Position numbers and translations under genes: made by a program. Shown piece by piece: positions 41,773 through 49,522 of a stretch of DNA of 59,210 nt (position 1 is the stretch's first letter; each line of letters opens with the position of its first letter). The notes under the pieces were generated by a model, which ran no database searches, was not told the DNA's origin, and was given only the letters and a program-made list of their open reading frames with translations. Source of the DNA: a bacterium (lineage in GTDB: Bacteria > Patescibacteriota > Minisyncoccia > Phycocordibacterales > VMGT01); contig JAUYPI010000002.1 of the NCBI GenBank assembly GCA_030697645.1, forward strand, positions 1 to 59,210, given 5' to 3'.

Positions 41773-42366
41773 TCACAGATGGCTCGCCGCAAGCGCCTCG
41801 TTGATCGCGCCGACGAGGGCAGCGCGCGCAGGAGCGAGTGCGGAGAATAAGCTACGATCCCAGCCGCTTTGAGCCGCCACCGCCGCCCCCGGCTGCCCGG
41901 CGTCAAGATAACCGAGAAGGAAGAGCACGCGCGAGACGCCGATAACCTCGACGAGCGCGAGTTCGTCCTCGCGTAGGTCCTCACGCACTACGAATCGCAC
42001 AGTCTCCGCGACGCGCTCAAAGAGCTTCTCATCCGGCGCATCCTGCGGCACGAGACGCCGCACGAGCGCGGCTAGCCGCGCAATGACCGCAGCAGCGCCT
42101 GGTCGCGCACTCTCACACGCCCCCTCGTCGGGCTCCGTAAGCGCGCCGACAAGCCGCCACGTCTCTCTCCCGCGCACGAGTGAAACACGAGAGCGCGAGA
42201 GCGTCGCGAGGTGCGGCCGCAGCCGCGATCGGCACAAACGCGCACCCTGCGCGTGCGCGTACACGAGACCGCACGAGCGCGTGAACAGCACGACCCTCCT
42301 CGACGCCTCCCCGCTCGGCTCGGAGCCGAGCACGAGAGCCTCTGTCATGTAGCGATGGTAGGACAT
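41773..42366 (-). CDS. recO: DNA repair protein RecO
   Basis: 197 residues, shorter than the usual 220-250. Start at ATG 42366 (MSYHRYMTEALVLGSEPSGEASRRVVLFTR), the OB-fold opening of RecO. A helical C-terminal part (about 80-197, LFERVAETVRFVVREDLREDELALVEVIGVSRVLFLLGYL) follows. It acts in RecFOR loading of RecA and in annealing. There is no visible CxxC zinc motif. A second, truncated copy of the first 25 codons lies at 43075-43136 beyond a toxin-antitoxin module. Confidence 0.85.
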   Translation of the reverse strand: MSYHRYMTEALVLGSEPSGEASRRVVLFTRSCGLVYAHAQGARLCRSRLRPHLATLSRSRVSLVRGRETWRLVGALTEPDEGACESARPGAAAVIARLAALVRRLVPQDAPDEKLFERVAETVRFVVREDLREDELALVEVIGVSRVLFLLGYLDAGQPGAAVAAQSGWDRSLFSALAPARAALVGAINEALAASHL

Positions 42367-42416
42367 GCTGACGCAATTTCTAATTTTCAATCTCTAATTT
42401 CCAAACTGCGCGTCAC
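42304..42416 (-). repeat. 113-bp direct repeat, copy B (recO 5' end)
   Basis: Runs from recO codon about 21 through the start codon and its leader with TCTAATTTTCAATC-type words. About 90% identical by eye to 43075-43186, same orientation. The two copies bracket the BrnT-like module. Confidence 0.8.
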
Positions 42417-42419
42417 TAT

Positions 42420-42704
42420 TTACGTCCGCATCTCATGCTGCTTCCTGACGTGTTCCAAAACCCACATACGAATAAGCGTTGTCGCGCCAACGCCCCTTTC
42501 GTGAGCTTCTGAGCGTACCTGCTCAAGAGTATTGGGATCGAAGCGAATCGTAATGCCCTCGGATAGATTCTTCGCAAAACGAACACGAACGGGCTTGAAC
42601 TCGTCCTCATAGTCAGCGGTGCTATGAGTATCCCAAAACGCAGCCTCTTTCTCGATGCTCGAAAATTCGGGGATACGTTTTTTTGTACTGGTTTTCTTCG
42701 TCAT
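42420..42704 (-). CDS. Antitoxin of the BrnT-like module
   Basis: 94 residues from ATG 42704. KKRIPEFSSIEKEAAFWDTHSTADY is typical of CopG/BrnA-type antitoxins. A ribbon-helix-helix-like part follows (VRVRFAKNLSEGITIRFDPNTLEQVRSEAHERGVGATTLIRMWVLE). It lies 10 bases after the toxin gene, so toxin-first order, as in BrnTA operons. It should bind the palindrome in the module's promoter. Confidence 0.85.
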   Translation of the reverse strand: MTKKTSTKKRIPEFSSIEKEAAFWDTHSTADYEDEFKPVRVRFAKNLSEGITIRFDPNTLEQVRSEAHERGVGATTLIRMWVLEHVRKQHEMRT

Positions 42705-42714
42705 AGTTGTGTCT

Positions 42715-42984
42715 CTACACTTGATGATAGTTTCTTCGCTCTTTGCGGTCGGCGGGTCTCGCGGTTATGGGGTAGTAAACACCCTCTTCCTGTGTGGATG
42801 CCAAGATGACCGTGAGTATGCGACCGCTCTGCGTTAGCCCTACAACACGGATTCGACCTTTGCGGGTCTCGCTCGTAACTGGCTTGCCGTGACACACGCC
42901 CTCGACCTCCTCGGAGGTAATATCGTGGCGGGCAATGTGGGCAACATTCCAAGTGTCCCAGATAAGGCGGTGAACGGAGAGCAT
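42715..42984 (-). CDS. BrnT-like toxin
   Basis: 89 residues from ATG 42984 (MLSVHRLIWDTWNVAHIARHDITSEEVEGV). WxxxNxxHIxxHxIxxEEVE near the start, RIRVVGLTQSGRILTVIL in the middle and ITARPADRKERRNY at the end follow the BrnT (RelE-fold RNase) pattern. It is expected to cut mRNA when free. The pair is complete and lies between two copies of the recO 5' end. Confidence 0.8.
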   Translation of the reverse strand: MLSVHRLIWDTWNVAHIARHDITSEEVEGVCHGKPVTSETRKGRIRVVGLTQSGRILTVILASTQEEGVYYPITARPADRKERRNYHQV

Positions 42985-42990
42985 GGGATC

Positions 42991-43018
42991 ATTGTAACGC
43001 AATGTGTTACCTTGTCAA
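42991..43018 (-). promoter_or_regulatory. Promoter and operator of the BrnT-like module
   Basis: Minus-strand TTGACA (43013-43018), 16-bp spacer and TACAAT (42991-42996), 6 bases before ATG 42984. The spacer holds the inverted repeat GTAAC-N7-GTTAC, a likely antitoxin operator. Confidence 0.7.
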
Positions 43019-43074
43019 ACGCGGCGCAACACGCCTTTTTATGCTGCGCTCTCCATGGCGAAAAGCGTCTGCAC

Positions 43075-43136
43075 GCCTCCCCGCTCGGATCCGAGCCGAG
43101 CACCAGGGCGTCCGTGATGTAGCGGTGGTACGACAT
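43075..43136 (-). pseudogene. Truncated second copy of recO 5' end
   Basis: ATG 43136 encodes MSYHRYITDALVLGSDPSGEA, then diverges. It matches recO residues 1-21 with three conservative changes. Confidence 0.8.
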
Positions 43137-43186
43137 GCTGACGCAATTTCTAGTTTTCAATCTCTAATTTCCAAACTGCACGTCAC
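43075..43186 (-). repeat. Direct repeat, copy A (recO 5' end)
   Basis: Partner of 42304-42416. Similarity ends at GCCTCC inside the recO frame on one side and at CGTCAC in the leader on the other. Confidence 0.8.
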
Positions 43187-43238
43187 CGTTTTTGTGATCT
43201 TTTCTCTGCGCGCTGTTCTGCGTGCTGCATGCTGCTTA

Positions 43239-46200
43239 TTACTTGCTGCTCGGCGCGCCGAGCGTAATCACGATTGAACCGATCTTATATACTTCGCCGC
43301 CCTCAACACTCTCCACTTTCTCAAATTCAACTTTCGTACGCGCCGAGATGTTTGCGCCGTGCTCGCGCATCCACGCCTCCCCAGCCTCGTCTGCAACATA
43401 GACAACGCTCGCTTGATCCTGCGGCGCGAGTCCGGCCTTCTTGCGCAGCTCCTGCAGAGCGCGCGTAAACGCACGCGCTTCGCCTTCTTCCTTCAGCTCA
43501 TTCGTAATGGTAGACGCCATAGTTCCTTCGGCAAGGTCGCCCACTAGCGCCTTTTCGATATTGACTCTTTTAACATTGAGCCCCTCACGGAGCACCTCAA
43601 GCAGTGAATCCGAAAGCGCGACTTTGCCCCATTTCTCCACCGTGTACTGCTCAAGCGGCTGTCGCACCGGTATGCGAAAACCCTCCCGCGCTCTAAGCCC
43701 GAAAGACATGTGTGCATCGAGCACGGCACCCATCTTGAGAATTTTTTTATCTATTCCCCATGGGTGCGGCCACTCGGCGAGGTGAACACTCTCCGGCGCG
43801 TCCCGGCCCTTTACTCTCTGGTAGACGTGCTCGGCGAGAAACGGGGTGAAAGGAGCCATGAGCCGCGCCAACGTCTCGAGTACAAACCGCGTCGTCCCGA
43901 CAGCCTGCCGCTTATCCTCTGCGTCGTCACCCTTAAACCGCTCGCGAGATCGTCTGATATAGCCTTGGGAGAGATCCGCGATAAATTCCCGCACTTCGCG
44001 CGCTGGCTCAAACACCTCGAACTGATCGAGGTCTTCCGTCATGGTGCGAATAAGCTCGCCCAGCCGGGCGAGGATGAGGCGGTCGAGATCGTGTGCGCTC
44101 TCATACGACGCCTCTGTGTCAACCGCGTAGAGTTCATAAAATCGAAGAGAGTTGAGCAGCAAATTATGCACCTTTCGTATAATCTCCGCGACTGTTTTTT
44201 CGTCAAAATTTTTTGAGTCGCCCGGCTGGTTGACCGTATACATCCAAAAACGCAGCGCATCAGCCCCATATTGCTCAATCATATCCCACGGGTTCACCAC
44301 GTTGCCTACCGACTTCGACATTTTTTTGCCTTCCACGTCCAAGATGTGGCCGAGAGAGATAACATTTTTATACGCCTTACCGCGGCCCATCAGGACCCCA
44401 ATCGCATGCAGCGTATAAAACCACCCGCGCGTCTGGTCAATCGCCTCGGAAATAAAATCAGCGGGGTACAGCAACGTATGCTCTGATCCCGTGCCGCCGT
44501 CCTGCGCAAACGGCATCGCGCCCGAGTCAAACCACACATCGAGCACCTCTCGTACACGAGAGAGCTCGGTGCCGTCTCTAGCACAGAGCGTCACATCGTC
44601 AATATATGGGCGATGTAGATCAAGCTCATAGTCTGCGTTGTGCGGCACTGGTACGAAATCGAGCGGCTTAACTTCGGCAGTTGCTATGTCAAATCGTACG
44701 TCCTCGATTGCCGCCGAGCTCGCCTCGCGTGTGAGTCCTGCCGCGCCAGCAAAAAGCATCTGGATGGTGCCATTGTGCGAGACAATGAGAACGCACCGCT
44801 CGTGCTCGCGTGTTTCAAGCTCGTAGAGTAGTTCGGTCACGCGTCGCTTCACATCCCCCCACGTCTCGCCGCCCTCGAGCCGCTTCGTAAGCCGCTCCCC
44901 AGAGGCACCAAAAAATGCGTGGTACTCGGCAACGCTCTTGCCTTCAAACTCGCCGAATGATATTTCTGCAAGACGCGGATCTTCACGCACGTCCGCAACA
45001 GCGAGCGCACGCGCGACGCGCTCGGCAGTCTCCCGCGCTCTCGGGAGCGGCGAATGTACGATGAGGTCAATACCGCGCCCTGTAAGCTCTCGCGCCGCAG
45101 CATCGACCTCCACGACCCCGTGCTCGGTCAGGTGGTTCTCCGCCACTGTCGGATCGGCATTCAACACATCGCGCATATTCCACAACGCCTCCCCATGCCG
45201 CATGACAAAATACCGATTCCCTGATTTTTTCGTATGTTTTTTGAGCGTGTCGAGTGAATCAACGACGAGAGTCTTCGCTCCGTCTGCTGATCTCCATATG
45301 GGAAGAGGCGTCCCCCAATACCTCTCGCGCGAGATCGCCCAGTCCTTCACCTCACGGAGCCACTCACCGAATCGCCCTTCCTTGATGTGCGCGGGGATCC
45401 AGTTGACGCCCTCATTCTCTTTCACCAGCTCATCACGCAGTTCCGACATGCGGATGTACCACGAATCGCGCGCATAATATATGAGCGGCGTCTTGCACCG
45501 CCAGCAGTGCGGGTAGCTGTGCTCATATTTTTCTTTTTTGAAAAGCAGACTCCGATGTGCAAGGTCTTTGATAATTTCAATAGCCGTCTCTTCGTCCCGC
45601 ACAAATTTTCCCTCTAAAAATCCAGTGCCTTTGATAAAGTGCCCGCTCTCGTCCACGAGATGGTGCTTCGGCAGGCCTACCTTCGTCCCAAGTTCAAAGT
45701 CGTCCTGTCCATACATCACCGCGGTATGCACGATGCCAGTGCCTTCTGTGGTAGAAACAAAATCGGCAGTATACACTTTGAAAGCATTGGCAAAATTTTT
45801 CTGCTGTGCTATTGCAGATATTTGCAAGAATGGGTAAGGCGGATCGTAACAAACTTCCGTCAAATTCAGACCGAGAAAATGCCGCTCCACCTCAGTTGCT
45901 TCTCCAAATAAACGATCGGTCGCCTGTCTCGCCACGATAAAATGCTCCCCTTGGTACGATATCAGATCGTACGTAATACCCTCACCTACCGCAAGAGCTA
46001 TGTTGCCCGGCAGTGTCCATGGCGTCGTCGTCCAGGCAAGAATGTATGTACAATCATCAGTTGTCCACTTTTCTATTTTCTGCCCCGGCTTTACCTTAAA
46101 CTTCACGTACACCGACAAATCTTTCACGTCCGCGTATCCCTGCGCGAGCTCATGGCTTGAGAGCGCGGTGCCACAGCGGGGGCACCACGGCACCACCTTG

Positions 46201-46727
46201 TAATCCTTATAGAGAAGGCCGCGTTCATGCACATGCTTCAGAATGCCCCAGACTGACTCGATATACTCCGGCTTGTACGTAACATACGCGTTGTCGAGAT
46301 CAACCCAATACCCGCTGCGCTCGGTAAACCGCCGCCATTCGTCTACATACTTCCAGACGCTCTCCCGACACTTCTCATTAAACTGCGCAACGCCATAGCC
46401 TTCAATTTCTTTTTTCGACTTCAGGCCGAGCTGCTTCTCCACCTCAAGCTCCACCGGCAGTCCGTGTGTATCCCAGCCGCCCCTGCGGCGCACATGGTAG
46501 CCACGCATACTGCGGTAGCGCGGTATAGCGTCCTTAAATGCGCGCGCTTCGAGGTGGTGGATGCCGGGTCGACCGTTTGCCGTCGGCGGCCCTTCATAGA
46601 AAACAAACTCGCCCGCGGGCGAAGGCTTCTCAAGTGTGCGCTCAAAAATCCTCCGCTCCTGCCAGAAGCGGAGGATTTCTTCTTCGCGCTGTGCCGTAGT
46701 ACTTTTTTGTTTATGATCGTCCTCCAT
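43239..46727 (-). CDS. ileS: Isoleucine--tRNA ligase with inserted histidine phosphatase domain
   Basis: 1162 residues from ATG 46727 (MEDDHKQKSTTAQREEEIL), versus 930-1050 normally. Class I motifs: PPTANGRPGIHHLEAR (HIGH variant), GGWDTHGLPVE, RYWGTPLPIW and GKKMSKSVGN (KMSKS). Between TPLPIW and LHRPYIDDVTL, about residues 500-695 form a histidine-phosphatase domain: YFVMRHGEALW, SPLPRARETAERVA, EISFGEFEGK and VLIVSHNGTIQ, so the RHG motif and second His are intact. The C-terminal end is GAPSSK, encoded within an AGCAGCAAG repeat. Its start overlaps the VapC toxin end by 17 bases. Confidence 0.95.
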   Translation of the reverse strand: MEDDHKQKSTTAQREEEILRFWQERRIFERTLEKPSPAGEFVFYEGPPTANGRPGIHHLEARAFKDAIPRYRSMRGYHVRRRGGWDTHGLPVELEVEKQLGLKSKKEIEGYGVAQFNEKCRESVWKYVDEWRRFTERSGYWVDLDNAYVTYKPEYIESVWGILKHVHERGLLYKDYKVVPWCPRCGTALSSHELAQGYADVKDLSVYVKFKVKPGQKIEKWTTDDCTYILAWTTTPWTLPGNIALAVGEGITYDLISYQGEHFIVARQATDRLFGEATEVERHFLGLNLTEVCYDPPYPFLQISAIAQQKNFANAFKVYTADFVSTTEGTGIVHTAVMYGQDDFELGTKVGLPKHHLVDESGHFIKGTGFLEGKFVRDEETAIEIIKDLAHRSLLFKKEKYEHSYPHCWRCKTPLIYYARDSWYIRMSELRDELVKENEGVNWIPAHIKEGRFGEWLREVKDWAISRERYWGTPLPIWRSADGAKTLVVDSLDTLKKHTKKSGNRYFVMRHGEALWNMRDVLNADPTVAENHLTEHGVVEVDAAARELTGRGIDLIVHSPLPRARETAERVARALAVADVREDPRLAEISFGEFEGKSVAEYHAFFGASGERLTKRLEGGETWGDVKRRVTELLYELETREHERCVLIVSHNGTIQMLFAGAAGLTREASSAAIEDVRFDIATAEVKPLDFVPVPHNADYELDLHRPYIDDVTLCARDGTELSRVREVLDVWFDSGAMPFAQDGGTGSEHTLLYPADFISEAIDQTRGWFYTLHAIGVLMGRGKAYKNVISLGHILDVEGKKMSKSVGNVVNPWDMIEQYGADALRFWMYTVNQPGDSKNFDEKTVAEIIRKVHNLLLNSLRFYELYAVDTEASYESAHDLDRLILARLGELIRTMTEDLDQFEVFEPAREVREFIADLSQGYIRRSRERFKGDDAEDKRQAVGTTRFVLETLARLMAPFTPFLAEHVYQRVKGRDAPESVHLAEWPHPWGIDKKILKMGAVLDAHMSFGLRAREGFRIPVRQPLEQYTVEKWGKVALSDSLLEVLREGLNVKRVNIEKALVGDLAEGTMASTITNELKEEGEARAFTRALQELRKKAGLAPQDQASVVYVADEAGEAWMREHGANISARTKVEFEKVESVEGGEVYKIGSIVITLGAPSSK

Positions 46728-47166
46728 GCTGCCTGTCATTACCGTACTTTTTGAGGATAGCGAGCGGTTCATGACGGTCTATGCCGAGTTTATCGAAATC
46801 CTTATCGTACGAAACCAGCGCCAATGAGCCATCCTGCAGGCCCGGATTCGAAGCGATGAGCGCGTCGACGAACTTTACCGAATGAGCGGCATAGAGGTTG
46901 AGTGCCAAACGCATTTGTATACGATCGTCGAGCGTAATGCCAATGGCGTCAAAAGAGCGCAGCGCCTCCGTCGCCTTCTCTTTGCTAAACTGATATACGC
47001 CGCCGCGCAAAACCCACACCACCTCGGCACATACGCATGAGGACGTACGCGCTTCAATGCCTCGCGCCTCAACGAGATCAAAGAGCCGCGCACATTCACT
47101 GTGTATTTTCTGATCTTCCGGAACCAAAAAACGCAAAACAATATTCGAGTCAAGAAAACAAATCAT
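46711..47166 (-). CDS. VapC-like PIN-domain toxin
   Basis: 151 residues. PIN nuclease pattern with acidic residues in MICFLDSNIVLRFL, CAEVVWVL, KFVDALIAS and LVSYDKDFDKL; such toxins cleave tRNA or other RNAs. It overlaps the antitoxin stop by 4 bases (coupled translation) and the ileS start by 17 bases, so toxin and IleRS expression may be linked. Confidence 0.85.
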   Translation of the reverse strand: MICFLDSNIVLRFLVPEDQKIHSECARLFDLVEARGIEARTSSCVCAEVVWVLRGGVYQFSKEKATEALRSFDAIGITLDDRIQMRLALNLYAAHSVKFVDALIASNPGLQDGSLALVSYDKDFDKLGIDRHEPLAILKKYGNDRQHGGRS

Positions 47167-47402
47167 ATCCGACGGTAGTGCTTCTCCATATAGGCCCGCA
47201 ACTTGACCGCGTTTCGAGGATTTTTTACTCGAAAACTGCCGGCAAGCTCACGCATACTCGGAAGACGAATAAAACGAATGCCGCGTGTGCTGCCGTCAAA
47301 GTCAATCATCACCCTGCCGCCGAGCGGCAGCCGGAGCGAATCCCGAATTGCTTTCGGAATGGTCATCTGTCCTTTCCGGGTAATCGTTGTTTGATACGTC
47401 AT
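47163..47402 (-). CDS. AbrB/VapB-type antitoxin
   Basis: 79 residues from ATG 47402. YQTTITRKGQMTIPKAIRDSLRLPLGGRVMID is the swapped-hairpin (SpoVT/AbrB) DNA-binding fold. The C-terminal tail (MRELAGSFRVKN..) should mask the toxin. First gene of the pair, directly after a palindromic operator. Confidence 0.88.
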   Translation of the reverse strand: MTYQTTITRKGQMTIPKAIRDSLRLPLGGRVMIDFDGSTRGIRFIRLPSMRELAGSFRVKNPRNAVKLRAYMEKHYRRI

Positions 47403-47407
47403 AAAAA

Positions 47408-47433
47408 GTATTACTTTACCTCGCGAGTAATAC
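47408..47433 (-). promoter_or_regulatory. Operator of the VapBC pair
   Basis: Inverted repeat GTATTACT-N10-AGTAATAC starting 6 bases before the antitoxin ATG, fitting autoregulation. Confidence 0.55.
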
Positions 47434-47568
47434 CAACAGTGTAGCGTCGCGACCGCGCACGGTCAAGCGCGGCGGCCTGCCTACATCCGCCGAGGCAGCA
47501 CGATGCCGATGGATGCGCTGTAGCCTTTTCATCTTCCCACATATTCGCCTAAGACCCCAAATAGGAAC

Positions 47569-47595
47569 GCCCCTCGGTTTCCGAAACCGAGGGGC
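47569..47595. terminator. Hairpin in the 47434-47648 gap
   Basis: 13-bp perfect stem GCCCCTCGGTTTC / GAAACCGAGGGGC. On the minus strand it lies beyond the 47649 gene and probably ends it. Nothing else is recognised in this gap. Confidence 0.65.
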
Positions 47596-47648
47596 ATAAG
47601 ATTAGTAGTGACTGGCCCAAGGAGACTTCGTCGATTTTGGTTGGCGGC

Positions 47649-47879
47649 TCAACCGGACTGCTGGTGAAAAACCCTGCCCTGCTCCTCCTTCAAGGATAGA
47701 TCGCACTCCGCGCACACCTGCCCGCAGCCTTCAATATATTCACGTCCCCTCGCCCACCGCCGCCAGTCATCCACCGCAGCCATTTTCGGAAACCCGAGAA
47801 GTTTCCAGCAGAGCTTGCAACTCTCCTCATCGCTTGCGAGCGCCTCTTTAATCTGCGTAGCTGAAACGTGTCCTGGCAT
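47649..47879 (-). CDS. Small Cys-rich protein (76 aa)
   Basis: ATG 47879 with AAGGAG about 7 bases upstream. Two Cys clusters (CKLCW and CGQVCAEC) suggest a zinc-binding fold. Between them are Trp/Arg-rich helices. No family recognised. Stand-alone unit with its own ribosome site and terminator. Confidence 0.6.
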   Translation of the reverse strand: MPGHVSATQIKEALASDEESCKLCWKLLGFPKMAAVDDWRRWARGREYIEGCGQVCAECDLSLKEEQGRVFHQQSG

Positions 47880-48112
47880 CGCTCACTCCTTCTTCGGGAT
47901 GTCTGTAGGGTGCGCCCAACTTCAATCAAAGTACCGTACTCGCAACAAAAAGTCTACACAGAAAACATCCGCCACTCCTAGAGCTGCCGGAGGGGTACGA
48001 CGATACTCACTCAAAGGTGCCGAAGTGAGTGGGGTTCGATCATGCACTACAGAGGATGGATGTACACGCAACCCCTTTCGTACTTCGCCGTGTGTATGCG
48101 GCCTATTCTGAC

Positions 48113-48376
48113 TCAAAGACATCCTCTCATGTTGTTGAGAGGTGTATAGAGACCCAACGGCCTCCGGCGCAGGTCCCTCTGATACCCTTCCTCACATGCC
48201 TTTGAGCAGAATCGCGCAAGAGTCCTTCCCGTTTCCACGACAATATAGCAAATTGTCGTAGTTCCTACTTTTTTCCATTCTCTGCAGTGACCGCACCGGA
48301 AGCGTTTGTCTGCGATGCTCTCAAATCGTTCCGTCGGCTGACGGCTCCAATTATACACCGTCTCTTTCGCCCGCAT
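48113..48376 (-). CDS. Small zinc-finger-like protein (87 aa)
   Basis: ATG 48376 (MRAKETVYNWSRQ) is preceded by GGAGG with 5 bases spacing, which rules out the longer upstream frame. CGHCREW and CSKAC form a likely four-Cys metal site. The rest is basic. No family recognised; probably nucleic-acid-binding by analogy. Confidence 0.6.
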   Translation of the reverse strand: MRAKETVYNWSRQPTERFESIADKRFRCGHCREWKKVGTTTICYIVVETGRTLARFCSKACEEGYQRDLRRRPLGLYTPLNNMRGCL

Positions 48377-48470
48377 ATACACCTCCAAAAGTTCAGGGAC
48401 TCTATATGTAGCATAGCGAAACGTATGCCAAAAGCAACAGGTTTGCGAATGCCTTTGGTATGCAACCACG

Positions 48471-48494
48471 GCCCTGCCTGCCGACAGGCAGGGC
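48471..48494. repeat. GCCCTGCCTG palindrome
   Basis: 10-bp perfect stem GCCCTGCCTG / CAGGCAGGGC with loop CCGA. A CCTGCC..GGCAGG palindrome is a repeat I associate with Parcubacteria genomes. Confidence 0.6.
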
Positions 48495-48597
48495 TCGCGG
48501 AAGCAGAAGTGGAATCCCACCGCTCGATCCCTTAAAATCCACGCGCCCGAGCCTTGACCTGAACGCCACCGAAGATTTCTCTCATAGTGTAGCAAAA

Positions 48598-48643
48598 AGT
48601 CCCTTGGTACCAAAACACAAAGTGTCCAAGTATCCAAGGGACT
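48598..48643. repeat. Inverted repeat in the 48377-48685 gap
   Basis: AGTCCCTTGG / CCAAGGGACT, 26-base loop. Stacked next to the terminator-like hairpin at 48647-48671. Confidence 0.5.
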
Positions 48644-48646
48644 CTA

Positions 48647-48671
48647 GGCGCAAGGGTAATGCCCTTGCGCC
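48647..48671. terminator. Hairpin after the 48686 gene
   Basis: GGCGCAAGGG / CCCTTGCGCC stem with a 5-nt loop, 14 bases beyond the end of the minus-strand gene. No T-run. Confidence 0.6.
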
Positions 48672-48685
48672 AAAGGTACAAATTG

Positions 48686-49336
48686 TCAGTTGTGGGAGAA
48701 GACCAGGTGGTCTTCAATCAAACGCCCGCTGCCGGGGTGCCACCATACGCACACCATCCATTGCCTGCTGGCGCGGTGCCAGTAGACGCGCATGGAGTAG
48801 CCCGGAGTGTAAAAAATGGCGACACTGCCATCTGTCGGAAGCGAGCCATCTTGACCCTCCCGCTGGGCTTCAATCAGCTCTGCGATTACCCACGGCGGGA
48901 CTTCGTAATCCATCGGCAACTCGGCCTTGATCTCGCTGTCATAGGCGCTGCGCAAGAGGGCGCGGCGCTTAAGCACCATCGCGTCCGTCGGCTGCTCAAT
49001 CGTGGCCGATCGAAGCATCCGCTTAAGATCTCCCCAAACATTGAGACCTTCGCGGGTCTGGAAAAATATACGGGGATCGAAGGCTTCCACGAGCGGACCT
49101 ACAGAAACCTCTGTTGCCGGTCCGAGCACTTTCGGCCTTTCGGGAATACTGTCTACCAACAGACTCCTGAACGCCTCGTGGAGATGGCGTGTGAGCACCT
49201 CACCGCGCCCCTCAAGAGCGGCAAGCACCGCCTTGGGGTCGTGGTCGGCAAGCGCCTTGGGCAGTGCCTGCGTCACACGAGCGTTGATTTCTGCAAACTG
49301 ATTCAGACTGAAGGCTGTTCCAGATGTTCCAGACAT
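48686..49336 (-). CDS. Soluble protein, unknown function (216 aa)
   Basis: ATG 49336 (MSGTSGTAFSLNQFAEINARVTQAL) preceded by GAAGGAAC about 6 bases upstream. No membrane segments. The N-terminal half is helical (LADHDPKAVLAALEGRGEVLTRHLHEAF). The C-terminal half is Trp/Tyr-rich beta (VAIFYTPGYSMRVYWHRASRQWMVCVWWHP). No family recognised. It has a consensus-type promoter (49494-49522), in contrast to polA next door. Confidence 0.6.
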   Translation of the reverse strand: MSGTSGTAFSLNQFAEINARVTQALPKALADHDPKAVLAALEGRGEVLTRHLHEAFRSLLVDSIPERPKVLGPATEVSVGPLVEAFDPRIFFQTREGLNVWGDLKRMLRSATIEQPTDAMVLKRRALLRSAYDSEIKAELPMDYEVPPWVIAELIEAQREGQDGSLPTDGSVAIFYTPGYSMRVYWHRASRQWMVCVWWHPGSGRLIEDHLVFSHN

Positions 49337-49395
49337 TGGCTGTTCCTTCAAAAATGTGGCGTTCCTCTCATCCGAGGAGGAGCTATAACCAGGAC

Positions 49396-49456
49396 CAGTC
49401 ATAGCCAAAAAATCTCCTCCGCCATCTCGTGGACCAAGACCTTTTGGCTATGACTG
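49396..49456 (-). promoter_or_regulatory. Leader inverted repeat
   Basis: 15-bp perfect arms CAGTCATAGCCAAAA / TTTTGGCTATGACTG around 31 bases, in the leader of the 49336 gene and downstream of polA. Either an attenuator of the former or a terminator of the latter. Confidence 0.5.
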
Positions 49457-49493
49457 CCCTATCTGTGCCTTCAAAGAACGTGCGCTTGCACAG

Positions 49494-49522
49494 AACGTAG
49501 CAGGCGTATGTATATTTGTCAA
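49494..49522 (-). promoter_or_regulatory. Promoter of the 49336 gene
   Basis: Minus-strand TTGACA (49517-49522), 17-bp spacer and TACGTT (49494-49499). The -35 box overlaps the end of polA. Confidence 0.55.

Noticed and set aside
44640-45230. IleRS insertion as a misassembly or gene fusion error
   Set aside because: The frame is continuous on both sides, the flanking IleRS motifs continue directly, and the inserted domain keeps its catalytic motifs and local base composition.
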